From Anaerocolumna sedimenticola (lineage in GTDB: Bacteria > Bacillota > Clostridia > Lachnospirales > Lachnospiraceae): a stretch of DNA of 64,000 nucleotides. Below the pieces are notes generated by a model. The model was given only the letters and a program-made list of their open reading frames with translations. It was not told where the DNA came from and did not search any database. The position numbers and the translations under genes are program-made. Positions 40,748 through 49,073 of this stretch are shown here, piece after piece. Position 1 is the stretch's first letter, and every line of letters begins with the position of its first letter. The stretch is from assembly GCF_009931695.1 (NCBI RefSeq), contig NZ_CP048000.1, positions 4,103,501-4,167,500 on the forward strand. The letters are read 5' to 3'.

Positions 40748-41149
40748 CTATATGTTTTCGCCGTTGATAACTTCATTTACTTTATCGTCTATATCATCAT
40801 CTTTATCTTTGTTGTCTTTTTTAAATCTATTGATAAACTCCGGTACCATGTCCAAAATTTTAGTAATGCTATCCTGATTCTTAACATTAACCAGGCGTGC
40901 TGTTCCGTCCTTAATCACTAATACCGCACTTGGTGTCATTTTACCGCCCATACCACCTCCGGCATTATTTTTACTGACGTCTTTAGAAAATGCACCTGCT
41001 CCTACACCAAAGCTTACATCAACTAAAGGAAGTATAATTGTTCCGTCATCAAATTTGATTGCATCTCCCACTACAGTTTTTGTTGTTATAAAACTATCCA
41101 TACCTTTAAATAATGATTCGACTGTTGCATTAAAATTATTTTCACCCAT
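40748..41149 (-). CDS. gerW: GerW/YtfJ family sporulation protein
   Basis: 133 residues. The core TTKTVVGDAIKFDDGTIILPLVDVSFGVGAGAFSK, the Gly-rich NNAGGGMGGKMTPSAVLVI and the Lys/Asp-rich tail match GerW (YtfJ), a spore protein needed for germination with some nutrients in Bacillus. Its start codon overlaps the stop codon of the DUF2953 gene upstream (TAATG), so the two form a coupled pair, a common arrangement in spore formers. Cytosolic protein without signal peptide. The role is taken from the family. Confidence 0.93.
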   Translation of the reverse strand: MGENNFNATVESLFKGMDSFITTKTVVGDAIKFDDGTIILPLVDVSFGVGAGAFSKDVSKNNAGGGMGGKMTPSAVLVIKDGTARLVNVKNQDSITKILDMVPEFINRFKKDNKDKDDDIDDKVNEVINGENI

Positions 41150-42318
41150 TATAAATCCTCCTTAAGAGCTTTCAAGTTATTCAGTAATTTCCTAAAATTT
41201 TTATCTAATATGAGCTGTATACATATTATTAGTAATGTAAGTAATCTTATTCTCCCAGTGCAAAACATGGAACCCTCCAGGATCTCCTCTTCAAAATTAG
41301 GTATCACTTGTATGGACCTTCCATAAAAACTATAAAAGACTGCCATTACCCCCAATATTTGACCGGTAGAGCAGGGATCGCCTGTTCCAAACTCAAGTTC
41401 CATTTGTAATTTTGTCGGACGTATATGTTTTAAAACTTTTTTTATCGTTAGATAAGATTTGGATAACGCCTTTTTATTACTATCATCAATTAAAAATAAT
41501 TTTATTCTGTTCCATTTTTCAGAAATATTTAAAATTTTCTCTTTCAGGTTGAATAATTTAACCTTAATACCATGAAACCGCTCTGGTAATTTAACAAAGA
41601 AAACTTTAATTTTTTGGAAAACCCTTTTCAAACCTGCTAAAAAACCGCTCTTAGTTTCTTCTGTAATCTCTTCCTCTGTATCAAGGTCCGATTCAGCTAT
41701 CGTTTCATTTTTAGTAGTATTTCTGCTAATTTCGGCTGCTTTGATCTCAGTTTTGATTATATCTGCCGGGATTTTATTGGTTACTTTCGTTCTCTTTTCT
41801 TCAGTTTGTACCTTTTTTATTTCTATTTTATCAGGTTCTGTTTTTTTTGATTCCGTAACTGATGTATTAATATCTATCGATTGTATTTTCTCTGTCTCTG
41901 ATTTTGTTTCGGTTTTTATCCCGGTTTCAGTTTTAATCTCTGTTTTTAACTCTGTTTCTTTTTGAGGTTTTCTTTCGTTTTTTGGTTCAGTTATTTTTTC
42001 AGTCTTACGAATTTTGCTTATTTGTTTTCTTTTTCCAGGCTGCTCGCTGCTTTTCGGATTCCTGCTGTCATAAAAAATTCTTCCAAATAATTTTAATCTT
42101 ATAAGCAGCTTATTATCCGAATATAATATCAGGATGTTGATGATACTAAGTAACCAGCTAATTTTTGCTTCAGCCCTTATTTCGTCCCTGTTATCAGCAT
42201 TAATTCGATATCGTATCGGGACCAGAAGCACAACGAGAATGAGAAAAATAAACAATCCCAAAATGGAGGCAAGAATGATTCCGATTATTTTTAAAAGGAA
42301 TAAAACAATATGGAGCAT
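41149..42318 (-). CDS. DUF2953 domain protein, membrane anchored
   Basis: 389 residues from the ATG with AAAGGAGG 13 nt upstream; a GTG nine codons earlier lacks an SD. The N-terminus has one strong membrane helix (about 5-35). A DUF2953-type N-terminal block follows (RYRINADNRDEIRAEAKISWLLSII, LKLFGRIFYDSR). Then comes a low-complexity Lys/Glu/Thr region of about 130 residues with repeated KTET units, and the family's C-terminal block (LEFGTGDPCSTGQILGVMAVFYSFYGRSIQVIPNFEE). DUF2953 genes sit next to gerW in spore formers. Function unknown. Confidence 0.82.
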   Translation of the reverse strand: MLHIVLFLLKIIGIILASILGLFIFLILVVLLVPIRYRINADNRDEIRAEAKISWLLSIINILILYSDNKLLIRLKLFGRIFYDSRNPKSSEQPGKRKQISKIRKTEKITEPKNERKPQKETELKTEIKTETGIKTETKSETEKIQSIDINTSVTESKKTEPDKIEIKKVQTEEKRTKVTNKIPADIIKTEIKAAEISRNTTKNETIAESDLDTEEEITEETKSGFLAGLKRVFQKIKVFFVKLPERFHGIKVKLFNLKEKILNISEKWNRIKLFLIDDSNKKALSKSYLTIKKVLKHIRPTKLQMELEFGTGDPCSTGQILGVMAVFYSFYGRSIQVIPNFEEEILEGSMFCTGRIRLLTLLIICIQLILDKNFRKLLNNLKALKEDL

Positions 42319-42356
42319 ATATTCTTGGTTTCCTCCTTTTAGCACTCATTCGTTTT

Positions 42357-42664
42357 TTAAAAATACTCTCTGACACGGAAATCACCGGTTTTATCATATA
42401 TTTCCATCAGCATATCCTTTACTAAATATTTAGCTTGTCCTTTAGAACCGGCTAATCCAAGGATATAGACATCCCTTTTGGAGTAGTATGGAAATATAAG
42501 TTCATTGGCATTGATGATATCAAATAAATTATAGGAATTTGATGCAAAGGTTATACAATAAACCTCGAATGTCAATTCACCTTTTTCGATTGATTTTATG
42601 GTCCTTAATTTTTTTTGTGCTTTAGATCTTCGCTAAAATACATTTTTTCTGCCCATCTTATCAT
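42357..42664 (-). pseudogene. Conserved-looking 102-residue protein, one-base frameshift
   Basis: The frame 42664-42617 (MIRWAEKMYFSEDLKHKK) and the frame 42607-42357 (KLRTIKSIEKGELTFEVY ... DKTGDFRVREYF) meet at the T8 run 42609-42616. One added A gives a single 102-residue protein. AGGTG lies 7 nt before the ATG, and an extended -10 promoter (TGGTATAAT) about 140 bp further up. The sequence looks constrained and soluble (SKRDVYILGLAGSKGQAKYLVKDMLMEIYDKTG), but I cannot name the family. It is followed by the DUF2953-gerW pair. The break is most likely an indel error or slippage site. Confidence 0.7.
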
Positions 42665-42801
42665 ATCATAACACCTATTCTTCCATAAACTACCATTAAA
42701 TATCTTCTGTAATAATTAAAACCGTCTAGTCTGAGTAATTTCACTTATTTTTCCAATTCCTGCTTTCCATAATACCATGGGAGCTTGCGGCGTTTATGTG
42801 T

Positions 42802-42810
42802 ATTATACCA
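42802..42810 (-). promoter_or_regulatory. Extended -10 promoter of the 102-residue gene
   Basis: Minus strand TGGTATAAT (TGN plus TATAAT). No clear -35. The leader would be about 130 nt. Confidence 0.5.
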
Positions 42811-42834
42811 CAATTTTACATTAAAAATACAGAG

Positions 42835-44289
42835 TTAATTCTCATAAAGCGACCTAATTATATTAATACAGGCAGTTTTCTCAGCTTTATCATGGCATTG
42901 CTCCAGAGTATTTTTTATATAATCCGTTACATCGTTAACTGATTGAAAAAAAACAGGCATCTTATTAATAGTATTTGCCATAACCCCTCTATTAACATAT
43001 TTAGAATTTTTCCGGAATAAATCGGAAAGTTTAAGAATTAATTCATTCTGTGCATTTAATAAATACTCTTCGTCCACAAGCTTATTTTCCATTATCCGGT
43101 CCAATTCCACAAACAGGCTGGTGCCAAGCAGATTCTGTGCCGTATTTAAACAATGGAATAATGGTCCTAACATTAAACTTTCTATCATTTTTACATGTTC
43201 AGACTTTATATCATAAAAATAAGCTTCCAAGCTTTGAATTTCTTCTGTCATAAGTTCCTGCCTGCCTTCGGTATAAGTCAATTTTTCTTCCGTCTCTTTT
43301 TCCAAAGGAACCTTTTTCTCAGCAAAAAAATGCTGATTTATATCATGAATTAATTTCTTGCAATTATCCTCATCTGCAGGCAATAAAAGGAACTTCATTT
43401 CTCCCTGGGGCCCTTCAATACGGTAACCTTCCATATAAGCGTATGGAGCTAAAATTAACATAACGTACAGATGATTTACACATTCCTGTAAGCCATAATA
43501 GTAATCCACCGAAGAGTTAATGAAAAAAGCTGCCTCATCAATTTTTTCAGTATATGAAAGATACTCTTCTTTCGTTAGGTTTTTATAATCCAGTGTTTCC
43601 AGTTCTTTTCTCAGATTATATAAATGGGGGTATGCCGTATCCATATCCTCCTGCTCATATAACATTGCTCCCGTTTTTATCATATAGAGATAACTGTCAA
43701 GCGAGGATCGGTCAGCACCCTTATAAATGGTTAGACTATCTTTAACCAGATCGAAATATCTGGATTTTGTTAATCTTACCGGAAGCTGTCCTATTACTTC
43801 TTTTATTTTTTCATTAATGATTACGTTATCTTTGGTATCAAAAATATAACTGATAACTTCTGAAACAAATGCCTCATCATCTATTTCGTCAATCTTATCT
43901 TCGTAATTATACTCTATACGGTTAAAAATATATTCATAAACCTGGAATATATCCGTATAAGCAGTCAAAATCTTCATTCTGCTTATAATAGTATTCCGAA
44001 TTGAATCTAGTTCTTTCACTCCGGTTTCCATTGTTTCACCGGAAAAATTATTCAATAGATTATCTCTGACTATTTGATTCATTTCTTTTAAAAGAGCTTC
44101 TTCTTCGACCGGACGTGATTTATTATCTTCTGCATAATTTTCATAAAAAGTATAATAAAGCATGGAAAATTTTATTTTTGCATATTGTTCATATAACGTA
44201 ACTAAACGGTTAAAATACTGGGGTATATTAAAATCCAGATTTACTCCCTTTTGTATATCCTTACAAATTGTTTTCATATTTTTGTTCAT
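42835..44289 (-). CDS. Uncharacterised helical protein, 484 residues
   Basis: 484 residues, almost wholly helical and acidic, with many Tyr, Leu and Glu residues. No signal peptide or membrane segment and no nucleotide-binding or metal motif. Ribosome site GGAGG 10 nt before the ATG. It follows two ABC-2 type permease genes by 21 nt on the same strand, so it is probably co-transcribed with them. It may be a cytosolic partner of these permeases, but nothing in the sequence proves this. I do not recognise the family. It is not an ATPase, so it does not replace the missing ABC subunit. Confidence 0.75.
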   Translation of the reverse strand: MNKNMKTICKDIQKGVNLDFNIPQYFNRLVTLYEQYAKIKFSMLYYTFYENYAEDNKSRPVEEEALLKEMNQIVRDNLLNNFSGETMETGVKELDSIRNTIISRMKILTAYTDIFQVYEYIFNRIEYNYEDKIDEIDDEAFVSEVISYIFDTKDNVIINEKIKEVIGQLPVRLTKSRYFDLVKDSLTIYKGADRSSLDSYLYMIKTGAMLYEQEDMDTAYPHLYNLRKELETLDYKNLTKEEYLSYTEKIDEAAFFINSSVDYYYGLQECVNHLYVMLILAPYAYMEGYRIEGPQGEMKFLLLPADEDNCKKLIHDINQHFFAEKKVPLEKETEEKLTYTEGRQELMTEEIQSLEAYFYDIKSEHVKMIESLMLGPLFHCLNTAQNLLGTSLFVELDRIMENKLVDEEYLLNAQNELILKLSDLFRKNSKYVNRGVMANTINKMPVFFQSVNDVTDYIKNTLEQCHDKAEKTACINIIRSLYEN

Positions 44290-44310
44290 TTATTTCATTT
44301 CCTCCGACAA

Positions 44311-45540
44311 CTATCGATACTGCCTTTTACTTAATAGTCTGTTTATAATAAGTAATCCGCAGGCTGTTATAATAAATTTAATATAGGATATATAAGTTAT
44401 ACCCTGCAAATTTTTATTTAATATTATAGCAGTAAATTCGTCAATAAACCAGCTATTTGGAATAATTTTCGAAATTTTTAATAACTCATTGCTTAAAAAT
44501 CCTGCTGTTATGGTTAAAAATCCAAAGAACCCAAAAAACAAAATACATATAATTCCAATAAACTGGTATCTGCCTGCCTTTCCGGCTAGTTTGCCTATTA
44601 TGAGAAACCATAAAATCATTACCCCTGAAAATAATTCCAGTAACAGAAAAAGCAGTAAAATCTGTCTTACGGACAGGTTGGTGAATTTACCTGCCAGACT
44701 TGCCAAAAGTACAATACTAAACGTGCTTTGTAAAGTTAAAACAGCAGTAAAATGACTTAAATCCAAACTAAATGGCCCCAAAAGCGTAATACCTGTTTTT
44801 TCCCTGATTCCTGTCTCTATTTCCAAAACTGCTCCCACCGACATTAGCATAGCTGTAAACCCTAACAACATGGCTATTATCCCCCAAATAACCTGCAGAT
44901 ACAGAATGGTGTTTTCTATTTTATTACCGGTATTACGATTATCCGTATTAACCATGGAAATATCAAAAGCAAAATTAAAATCAGGAGAGACCATTAATGA
45001 ATTGACGTAGTCCATGTATTCGTTCTGTGACAGCTTCTTACCCGGATTGGAACCTAACCTAAAACTGTTATCTTTCCAGGGTAGAAATTGATATTCGTTA
45101 TATCCTTTATACAAACATATTTTATATAACATTTCACCGGCTATAATATCGGATAAGATTTTAGCTGATTCATCTCCATCCAAATAATTCATAGTTACTA
45201 ATTCATCCGTTTTACCCATTTGGATTGAATTTTCATACTCCTTATGTATAATAAGGTAGGCACGGATTTGTTCTTTCAATAACAGCTCTTTTAAGTACTC
45301 TTCAGAACCCTCATATACATAAAAGGAAGGTACTTTTTTTAAATTTTTGATTAATTCTTTGGAACTTTCACTTTGATCAAGGTTTAAAATTCCAATCGGT
45401 ATACTGCTTCTCTCTTCTGCATGAATCGAAAAATTAATTATAATAAATAAAAAGAGGAACAATGATATTATTAAAATACCACAAGTTAATCTGTCATTTA
45501 AAATAGCTTTTAAACGGAAAATATAGAGATTATTCTTCAC
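44311..45540 (-). CDS. ABC-2 type permease (second of a pair)
   Basis: 409 residues. One N-terminal membrane helix (about 15-38) is followed by a large external domain (about 40-215). Five further helices lie between about 215 and 400 (IWGIIAMLLGFTAMLMSVGAVLEIETGIREKTGITLLG, the typical ABC-2 transmembrane block). This is the DrrB/YhhJ-type architecture (PF12698-like) of permeases that export lipids, polymers or drugs. Its start overlaps the end of the upstream permease by 11 nt. No ABC ATPase gene is next to it; the neighbours are the helical protein downstream and a rhomboid-like protein upstream. Substrate unknown. Confidence 0.8.
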   Translation of the reverse strand: MKNNLYIFRLKAILNDRLTCGILIISLFLFLFIIINFSIHAEERSSIPIGILNLDQSESSKELIKNLKKVPSFYVYEGSEEYLKELLLKEQIRAYLIIHKEYENSIQMGKTDELVTMNYLDGDESAKILSDIIAGEMLYKICLYKGYNEYQFLPWKDNSFRLGSNPGKKLSQNEYMDYVNSLMVSPDFNFAFDISMVNTDNRNTGNKIENTILYLQVIWGIIAMLLGFTAMLMSVGAVLEIETGIREKTGITLLGPFSLDLSHFTAVLTLQSTFSIVLLASLAGKFTNLSVRQILLLFLLLELFSGVMILWFLIIGKLAGKAGRYQFIGIICILFFGFFGFLTITAGFLSNELLKISKIIPNSWFIDEFTAIILNKNLQGITYISYIKFIITACGLLIINRLLSKRQYR

Positions 45541-46753
45541 CTGTAACCTCCTCCCGCCTGTATAAGAATATACTTATAATATAAAAAACTACTGTACCAA
45601 GGAGGAATGCTGTAATTATTTCCAGTATAAGCTCCTTACCGATCCCTTTCTGTATGAAAAGCATGGCACGGATCATCCAGTAATTGGGGGTTAATAATGA
45701 GAGTTTAACCATAAATTCCGGCATATACAAGACAGGAATTATCCCTCCGCCTATTATTGCAAATAGAAAATTAATGTAATTACCTGCTAACATATATTTA
45801 CGTAAATCATGAAATAATCCGCTTAAAAATACTGAAAAGCAAATACTGAATAAAACTGCTGACATTAAGAATAATTCCATTATAACAGAGATACTTTTCT
45901 CAAGAAAAAGATTCGGTATAATATAAACAGCCGACAACATTATAAAAATCATTCCTGCTGAAAATAGTATCTTTTCCAGTAAAAATGCAGGCACCGTAAT
46001 ACCCACCGTATATAAACGTTTTAAAATGCCTGCTCTCTTTTCTTTACTGATTAAAAATCCCACATATAATCCCATAAAATTAAGCAAGATCGTTAATAAG
46101 GCAAAACCATAATACGTTAAAAGTGTAGAAACCGGAAAATCAGATACTTTTTTAAAGTTAAAAAATTTATCCTTACCTAATGCCGTAAAGATTAAATCAT
46201 AAGAAATTTCCACATTTTTTTTATTAATAAGTGCTGATTTCATATCTGCCTGCTGCATCGTATCAAATAAAGCAACACAATTAATTTCCACTGCACGTAT
46301 GTATTTCTCATAACTTTCCAGCATATTTCTTAATAAAACTGCTTTTACTACATCTGTAGTACTAATAAGAACTTTTATCGGCTGATGTTTGAGATAAATC
46401 ATATTTTCCGCAAATCCGCCAGGAATCTGCAGAAAAAGATCAAGATTTCCATGATAGAATAAATTCTCAAGCTCTTTCTTATTGCCTTCTACTATCTTTA
46501 TATAGGAAGAAAAATTTTCATTTTCTCTAAAATATTCCACCAACATTTTAGAATAAACGGAATTGTCCTCATCAGCTACCCCGAACCGGATTCTATTATC
46601 TGATGAATTTTTCTGATTTTTGACATTATAATAAGTGCTTATTATTAATATAATAAGCACTAAAATAATTAACAGGATTCTTTTTTTATTTTGAAATAAT
46701 TCTTTACAGTCTTTTATCCATAAATAAAGCACGATACCGTTTCTCCTAATCAC
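45530..46753 (-). CDS. ABC-2 type permease (first of a pair)
   Basis: 407 residues with the same plan as its partner. One membrane helix (about 25-45), an external domain (FGVADEDNSVYSKMLVEYFRENENFSSYIKIVEGN ... ), then five to six helices with the ABC-2 signature VGFLISKEKRAGILKRLYTVGI. Together with the next gene it would form the membrane half of an ABC exporter. The energy-coupling ATPase is not encoded in the window's cluster and would have to be supplied from elsewhere. Translation of the two permeases is coupled by an 11-nt overlap. Substrate unknown. Confidence 0.8.
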   Translation of the reverse strand: MIRRNGIVLYLWIKDCKELFQNKKRILLIILVLIILIISTYYNVKNQKNSSDNRIRFGVADEDNSVYSKMLVEYFRENENFSSYIKIVEGNKKELENLFYHGNLDLFLQIPGGFAENMIYLKHQPIKVLISTTDVVKAVLLRNMLESYEKYIRAVEINCVALFDTMQQADMKSALINKKNVEISYDLIFTALGKDKFFNFKKVSDFPVSTLLTYYGFALLTILLNFMGLYVGFLISKEKRAGILKRLYTVGITVPAFLLEKILFSAGMIFIMLSAVYIIPNLFLEKSISVIMELFLMSAVLFSICFSVFLSGLFHDLRKYMLAGNYINFLFAIIGGGIIPVLYMPEFMVKLSLLTPNYWMIRAMLFIQKGIGKELILEIITAFLLGTVVFYIISIFLYRREEVTGEE

Positions 46754-46783
46754 GCTTTGTATTTTTAAATGAAAGCCAGTGGG

Positions 46784-47662
46784 TTACGATTGATCATTCG
46801 GTGCTTTTCTCACATGCTCATGGGTAAATAAATGATCCATGCAATACTCGTAGTTACCGTCACATTTTGAGCAAAAGCGGAACTCTAAGTTTTCATCATC
46901 TAATTCAGTACGTCCGCAGACAGCACATTTGTGTCTGGTAATTGTCTTTTTGCCTTTAAAATCTACGATATTACTTCCCCTTCCGGAATTAACCTGACGT
47001 TTATAGTTTGCTTTACGTTTAAATTCATTCGGTGATATTCTTTTATAATTTCTTGTCGACAAGAAATAAATGAGGAAGTTACCTAACGCTACCGCAATGG
47101 CAATACCTACATAATATTGTTTTACCATAACTGCCGTAAATATTTCATAAAGTACATAAGCACCATAAATATAACCTAAATATTTAACCTTTACGGGGAT
47201 TACAAAGAACAATAAAAACTGTACATTGGGATAAAGTGCTGCAAATGCAAAAAACATGGAACGGTTAATGTAGGTTAAACCTAAGAATATACTTTGTCCA
47301 GTAAAAATGTATACAATAATTACCGCTAATATATTAAATAATATTCCGGATATATAATATAAATTAAAACGGAATGCGCCCCATGCATTCTCCAGAGCAT
47401 TACCTATCATATAATATAAATATAATTCAATAGCCAGGAACAAAATATTATTACCACTGGTAGGCTGGATAATAAAGGTAAAAATTCTCCATATCTGGCC
47501 GTGCAATACTTTATAAATATCCAACATGAGATAAGTCTCATAAAAAGCAGGGTTAATCATATTGATTAAAAATCCGGCTGCATATAAAAGTATGATATAA
47601 AACATTAAATTCGAAATTGCGTATCTTCCGTATTTACGATTCAGCTTATTGATAAAGTTCAT
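46784..47662 (-). CDS. Rhomboid-like membrane protein with C-terminal zinc ribbon, dyad not visible
   Basis: 292 residues from the ATG; a GTG four codons earlier is possible. Six membrane helices with rhomboid-like features (HGQIWRIFTFIIQP in the L1 region, NALENAWGAFRFNLYYISG in helix 2-3). The catalytic GxSG is not seen (YINRSMFFAFAALYP instead), and the usual HxxG...H of helix 6 reads ALGNFLIYFL, so it is probably a non-proteolytic rhomboid fold. The C-terminus (about 245-275) has CAVCGRTEL ... FCSKCDGNYEYCMDHLFTHEH, a likely zinc-binding ribbon. It lies upstream of the ABC-2 permeases and downstream of corA. Confidence 0.7.
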   Translation of the reverse strand: MNFINKLNRKYGRYAISNLMFYIILLYAAGFLINMINPAFYETYLMLDIYKVLHGQIWRIFTFIIQPTSGNNILFLAIELYLYYMIGNALENAWGAFRFNLYYISGILFNILAVIIVYIFTGQSIFLGLTYINRSMFFAFAALYPNVQFLLFFVIPVKVKYLGYIYGAYVLYEIFTAVMVKQYYVGIAIAVALGNFLIYFLSTRNYKRISPNEFKRKANYKRQVNSGRGSNIVDFKGKKTITRHKCAVCGRTELDDENLEFRFCSKCDGNYEYCMDHLFTHEHVRKAPNDQS

Positions 47663-47717
47663 TTCAGGTACCACTTCTTTCTTATTTTAAAAATCATATG
47701 CGTAATTCAAACAGCTT

Positions 47718-48653
47718 TCAAAACAGGTCTTTTTTTCTGAATATTAAAGCAACAATAAATGTAATGACAAATGCAACGGCCGTTACAATATAAAAACCAT
47801 AAGGGGAACCATTACCAGGTATTCCATTCACGTTCATTCCAAAGAAACTGGCTATCATGGTAGGAATAGCCATAACTATGGTTACGGTAGCCAAAAATTT
47901 CATTACTATATTTAAGTTATTTGATATTACAGATGCAAATGCATCCATGGTACCGCTTAAAATCCCACTGTATATATTAGCCATCTCAATCGCCTGTTTA
48001 TTTTCTATAATAACATCTTCCAGTAGTTCCGTATCCTCCGGATATTGTTTGATATTTTCTATTTTCAGCATTTTTTCTAACACTACTTCATTTGCTCGTA
48101 ATGACGTAGTAAAATAAACAAGGCTCTTTTCTAATTCAAGTAGATCTATTAGTTCACTGTTCTTAGTTGATATATGAAGCTTATGTTCAATCTCTTCACT
48201 TTTTCTGTCTATGATTCTTAAGTATTGAAGGAATACCGTAGCATTCTTATAAAGAATCTGCAGAATAAATCTGGTTTTTTTAAAGGTAAAAAATTCTCTG
48301 ACCCTGCCGTCCATAAAACTTTTTAAAACCTTAGTTTCCTCCAGGCAAATAGTTACAATGACATCTTTAGCAACAATGATACCCAACGGAATTGTAACAT
48401 ACCTGTCCTTATTATTTCTCTCTTCCATCGTTGGTATATCCACTAAGATTAAGGTATAATCATCCTCAACTTCAATTCTGGACCTTTCCTCTTCATCCAG
48501 AGGTGCCCTTAAATGATCTATATCAATATGACAGGTTTCTGAGATCTCCAAAAGTTCAGTAGCAGATGGGTTAGTCATAACAACCCAGCATCCTTGCTCA
48601 ATTTCATTAATTTGACGGATTCCATCCTCGTAAGTTTTTAAAATTTCTATCAT
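47718..48653 (-). CDS. corA: CorA-family magnesium/divalent cation transporter
   Basis: 311 residues. CorA forms pentameric Mg2+ (or Co2+/Ni2+) channels. The cytoplasmic domain (about 1-245) precedes two C-terminal membrane helices. The hallmark GMN is at the end of the first (MIASFFGMNVNGIPGN), and the second helix ends with RKKDLF, a basic C-terminus as in CorA. Ribosome site AAGGAGCGGAAC. The leader is long (about 177 nt), with a consensus promoter, a small ORF and a terminator directly upstream. This suggests attenuation rather than an M-box, which I cannot see. Confidence 0.93.
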   Translation of the reverse strand: MIEILKTYEDGIRQINEIEQGCWVVMTNPSATELLEISETCHIDIDHLRAPLDEEERSRIEVEDDYTLILVDIPTMEERNNKDRYVTIPLGIIVAKDVIVTICLEETKVLKSFMDGRVREFFTFKKTRFILQILYKNATVFLQYLRIIDRKSEEIEHKLHISTKNSELIDLLELEKSLVYFTTSLRANEVVLEKMLKIENIKQYPEDTELLEDVIIENKQAIEMANIYSGILSGTMDAFASVISNNLNIVMKFLATVTIVMAIPTMIASFFGMNVNGIPGNGSPYGFYIVTAVAFVITFIVALIFRKKDLF

Positions 48654-48674
48654 GTTCCGCTCCTTCTACCGCAC

Positions 48675-48721
48675 AAAAAGGCAGTAGAAAGAATCTATTC
48701 AATCTATCTAAACTGCCTTTT
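48675..48721 (-). terminator. Intrinsic terminator in the corA leader (possible attenuator)
   Basis: ACTGCCTTTT (48712-48721) pairs with AAAAGGCAGT (48676-48685), a 10-bp stem, followed on the minus strand by five T residues. It lies between the leader ORF and corA, and its first arm overlaps the end of that ORF. Confidence 0.75.
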
Positions 48722-48778
48722 GCAGTGATTTATTTTATTATTATACCGTCGATAATTACAACTGGGCCCCGCTTCCAT
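48704..48778 (-). CDS. Putative 24-residue leader peptide before corA
   Basis: An ORF MEAGPSCNYRRYNNKINHCKRQFR, 24 codons plus TAG. It lies in the corA leader after a possible SD (AAGGATGTG, spacing about 8). Its last five codons before the stop cover the first arm of the terminator, so ribosome progress could decide whether the hairpin forms. The peptide has two Cys and eight Lys/Arg/His residues. Whether it is translated cannot be shown here. Confidence 0.45.
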   Translation of the reverse strand: MEAGPSCNYRRYNNKINHCKRQFR

Positions 48779-48836
48779 TCGGTTCACATCCTTTCGAATA
48801 TCTTTTATTATTTTGTTATATTTTAGTATCTTCTTA

Positions 48837-48865
48837 ATTATATGTTTTATATCATCCTTTGTCAA
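48837..48865 (-). promoter_or_regulatory. Consensus promoter of corA leader
   Basis: Minus strand TTGACA (48865-48860), 17-bp spacer, TATAAT (48842-48837). A perfect sigma-A promoter; transcription would start about 177 nt before corA. Confidence 0.9.
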
Positions 48866-48959
48866 ATAAAAAACATATTATAATATACTACATTGCTTTT
48901 TCTCAAATTTGAGATACTATTAGTATAAATTTAGATCAGATGTGATAGGAGATCTCAAG

Positions 48960-49073
48960 TTGAAAGAAAATTTTAATAATGAAAGGAATGCCATATATCG
49001 ATTCTTTCAACCTTTTATATGTGGCAGTAACACATCTACTAACAGATGTGTTGTGCAATGGGTATTAATATGA
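48960..49073 (+). CDS. Possible 37-residue leader ORF overlapping the SGNH hydrolase start
   Basis: TTG start with TAGGAGATCTCAAG before it. The ORF runs MKENFNNERNAIYRFF to stop TGA at 49071-49073, which overlaps the ATG of the SGNH gene (ATGA). This is the classic layout for translational coupling. The start codon is weak and the peptide has no known motif, so it may be only a coupling leader. Confidence 0.35.
   Translation: MKENFNNERNAIYRFFQPFICGSNTSTNRCVVQWVLI

Noticed and set aside
42720..42800. 20-codon ORF (MVLWKAGIGK...) in the leader of the 102-aa gene
   Set aside because: No ribosome site and no other support; could be chance.
48654..48830. M-box (magnesium) riboswitch before corA
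   Set aside because: The leader is short and lacks the M-box conserved loops; a small ORF plus terminator explain it better.
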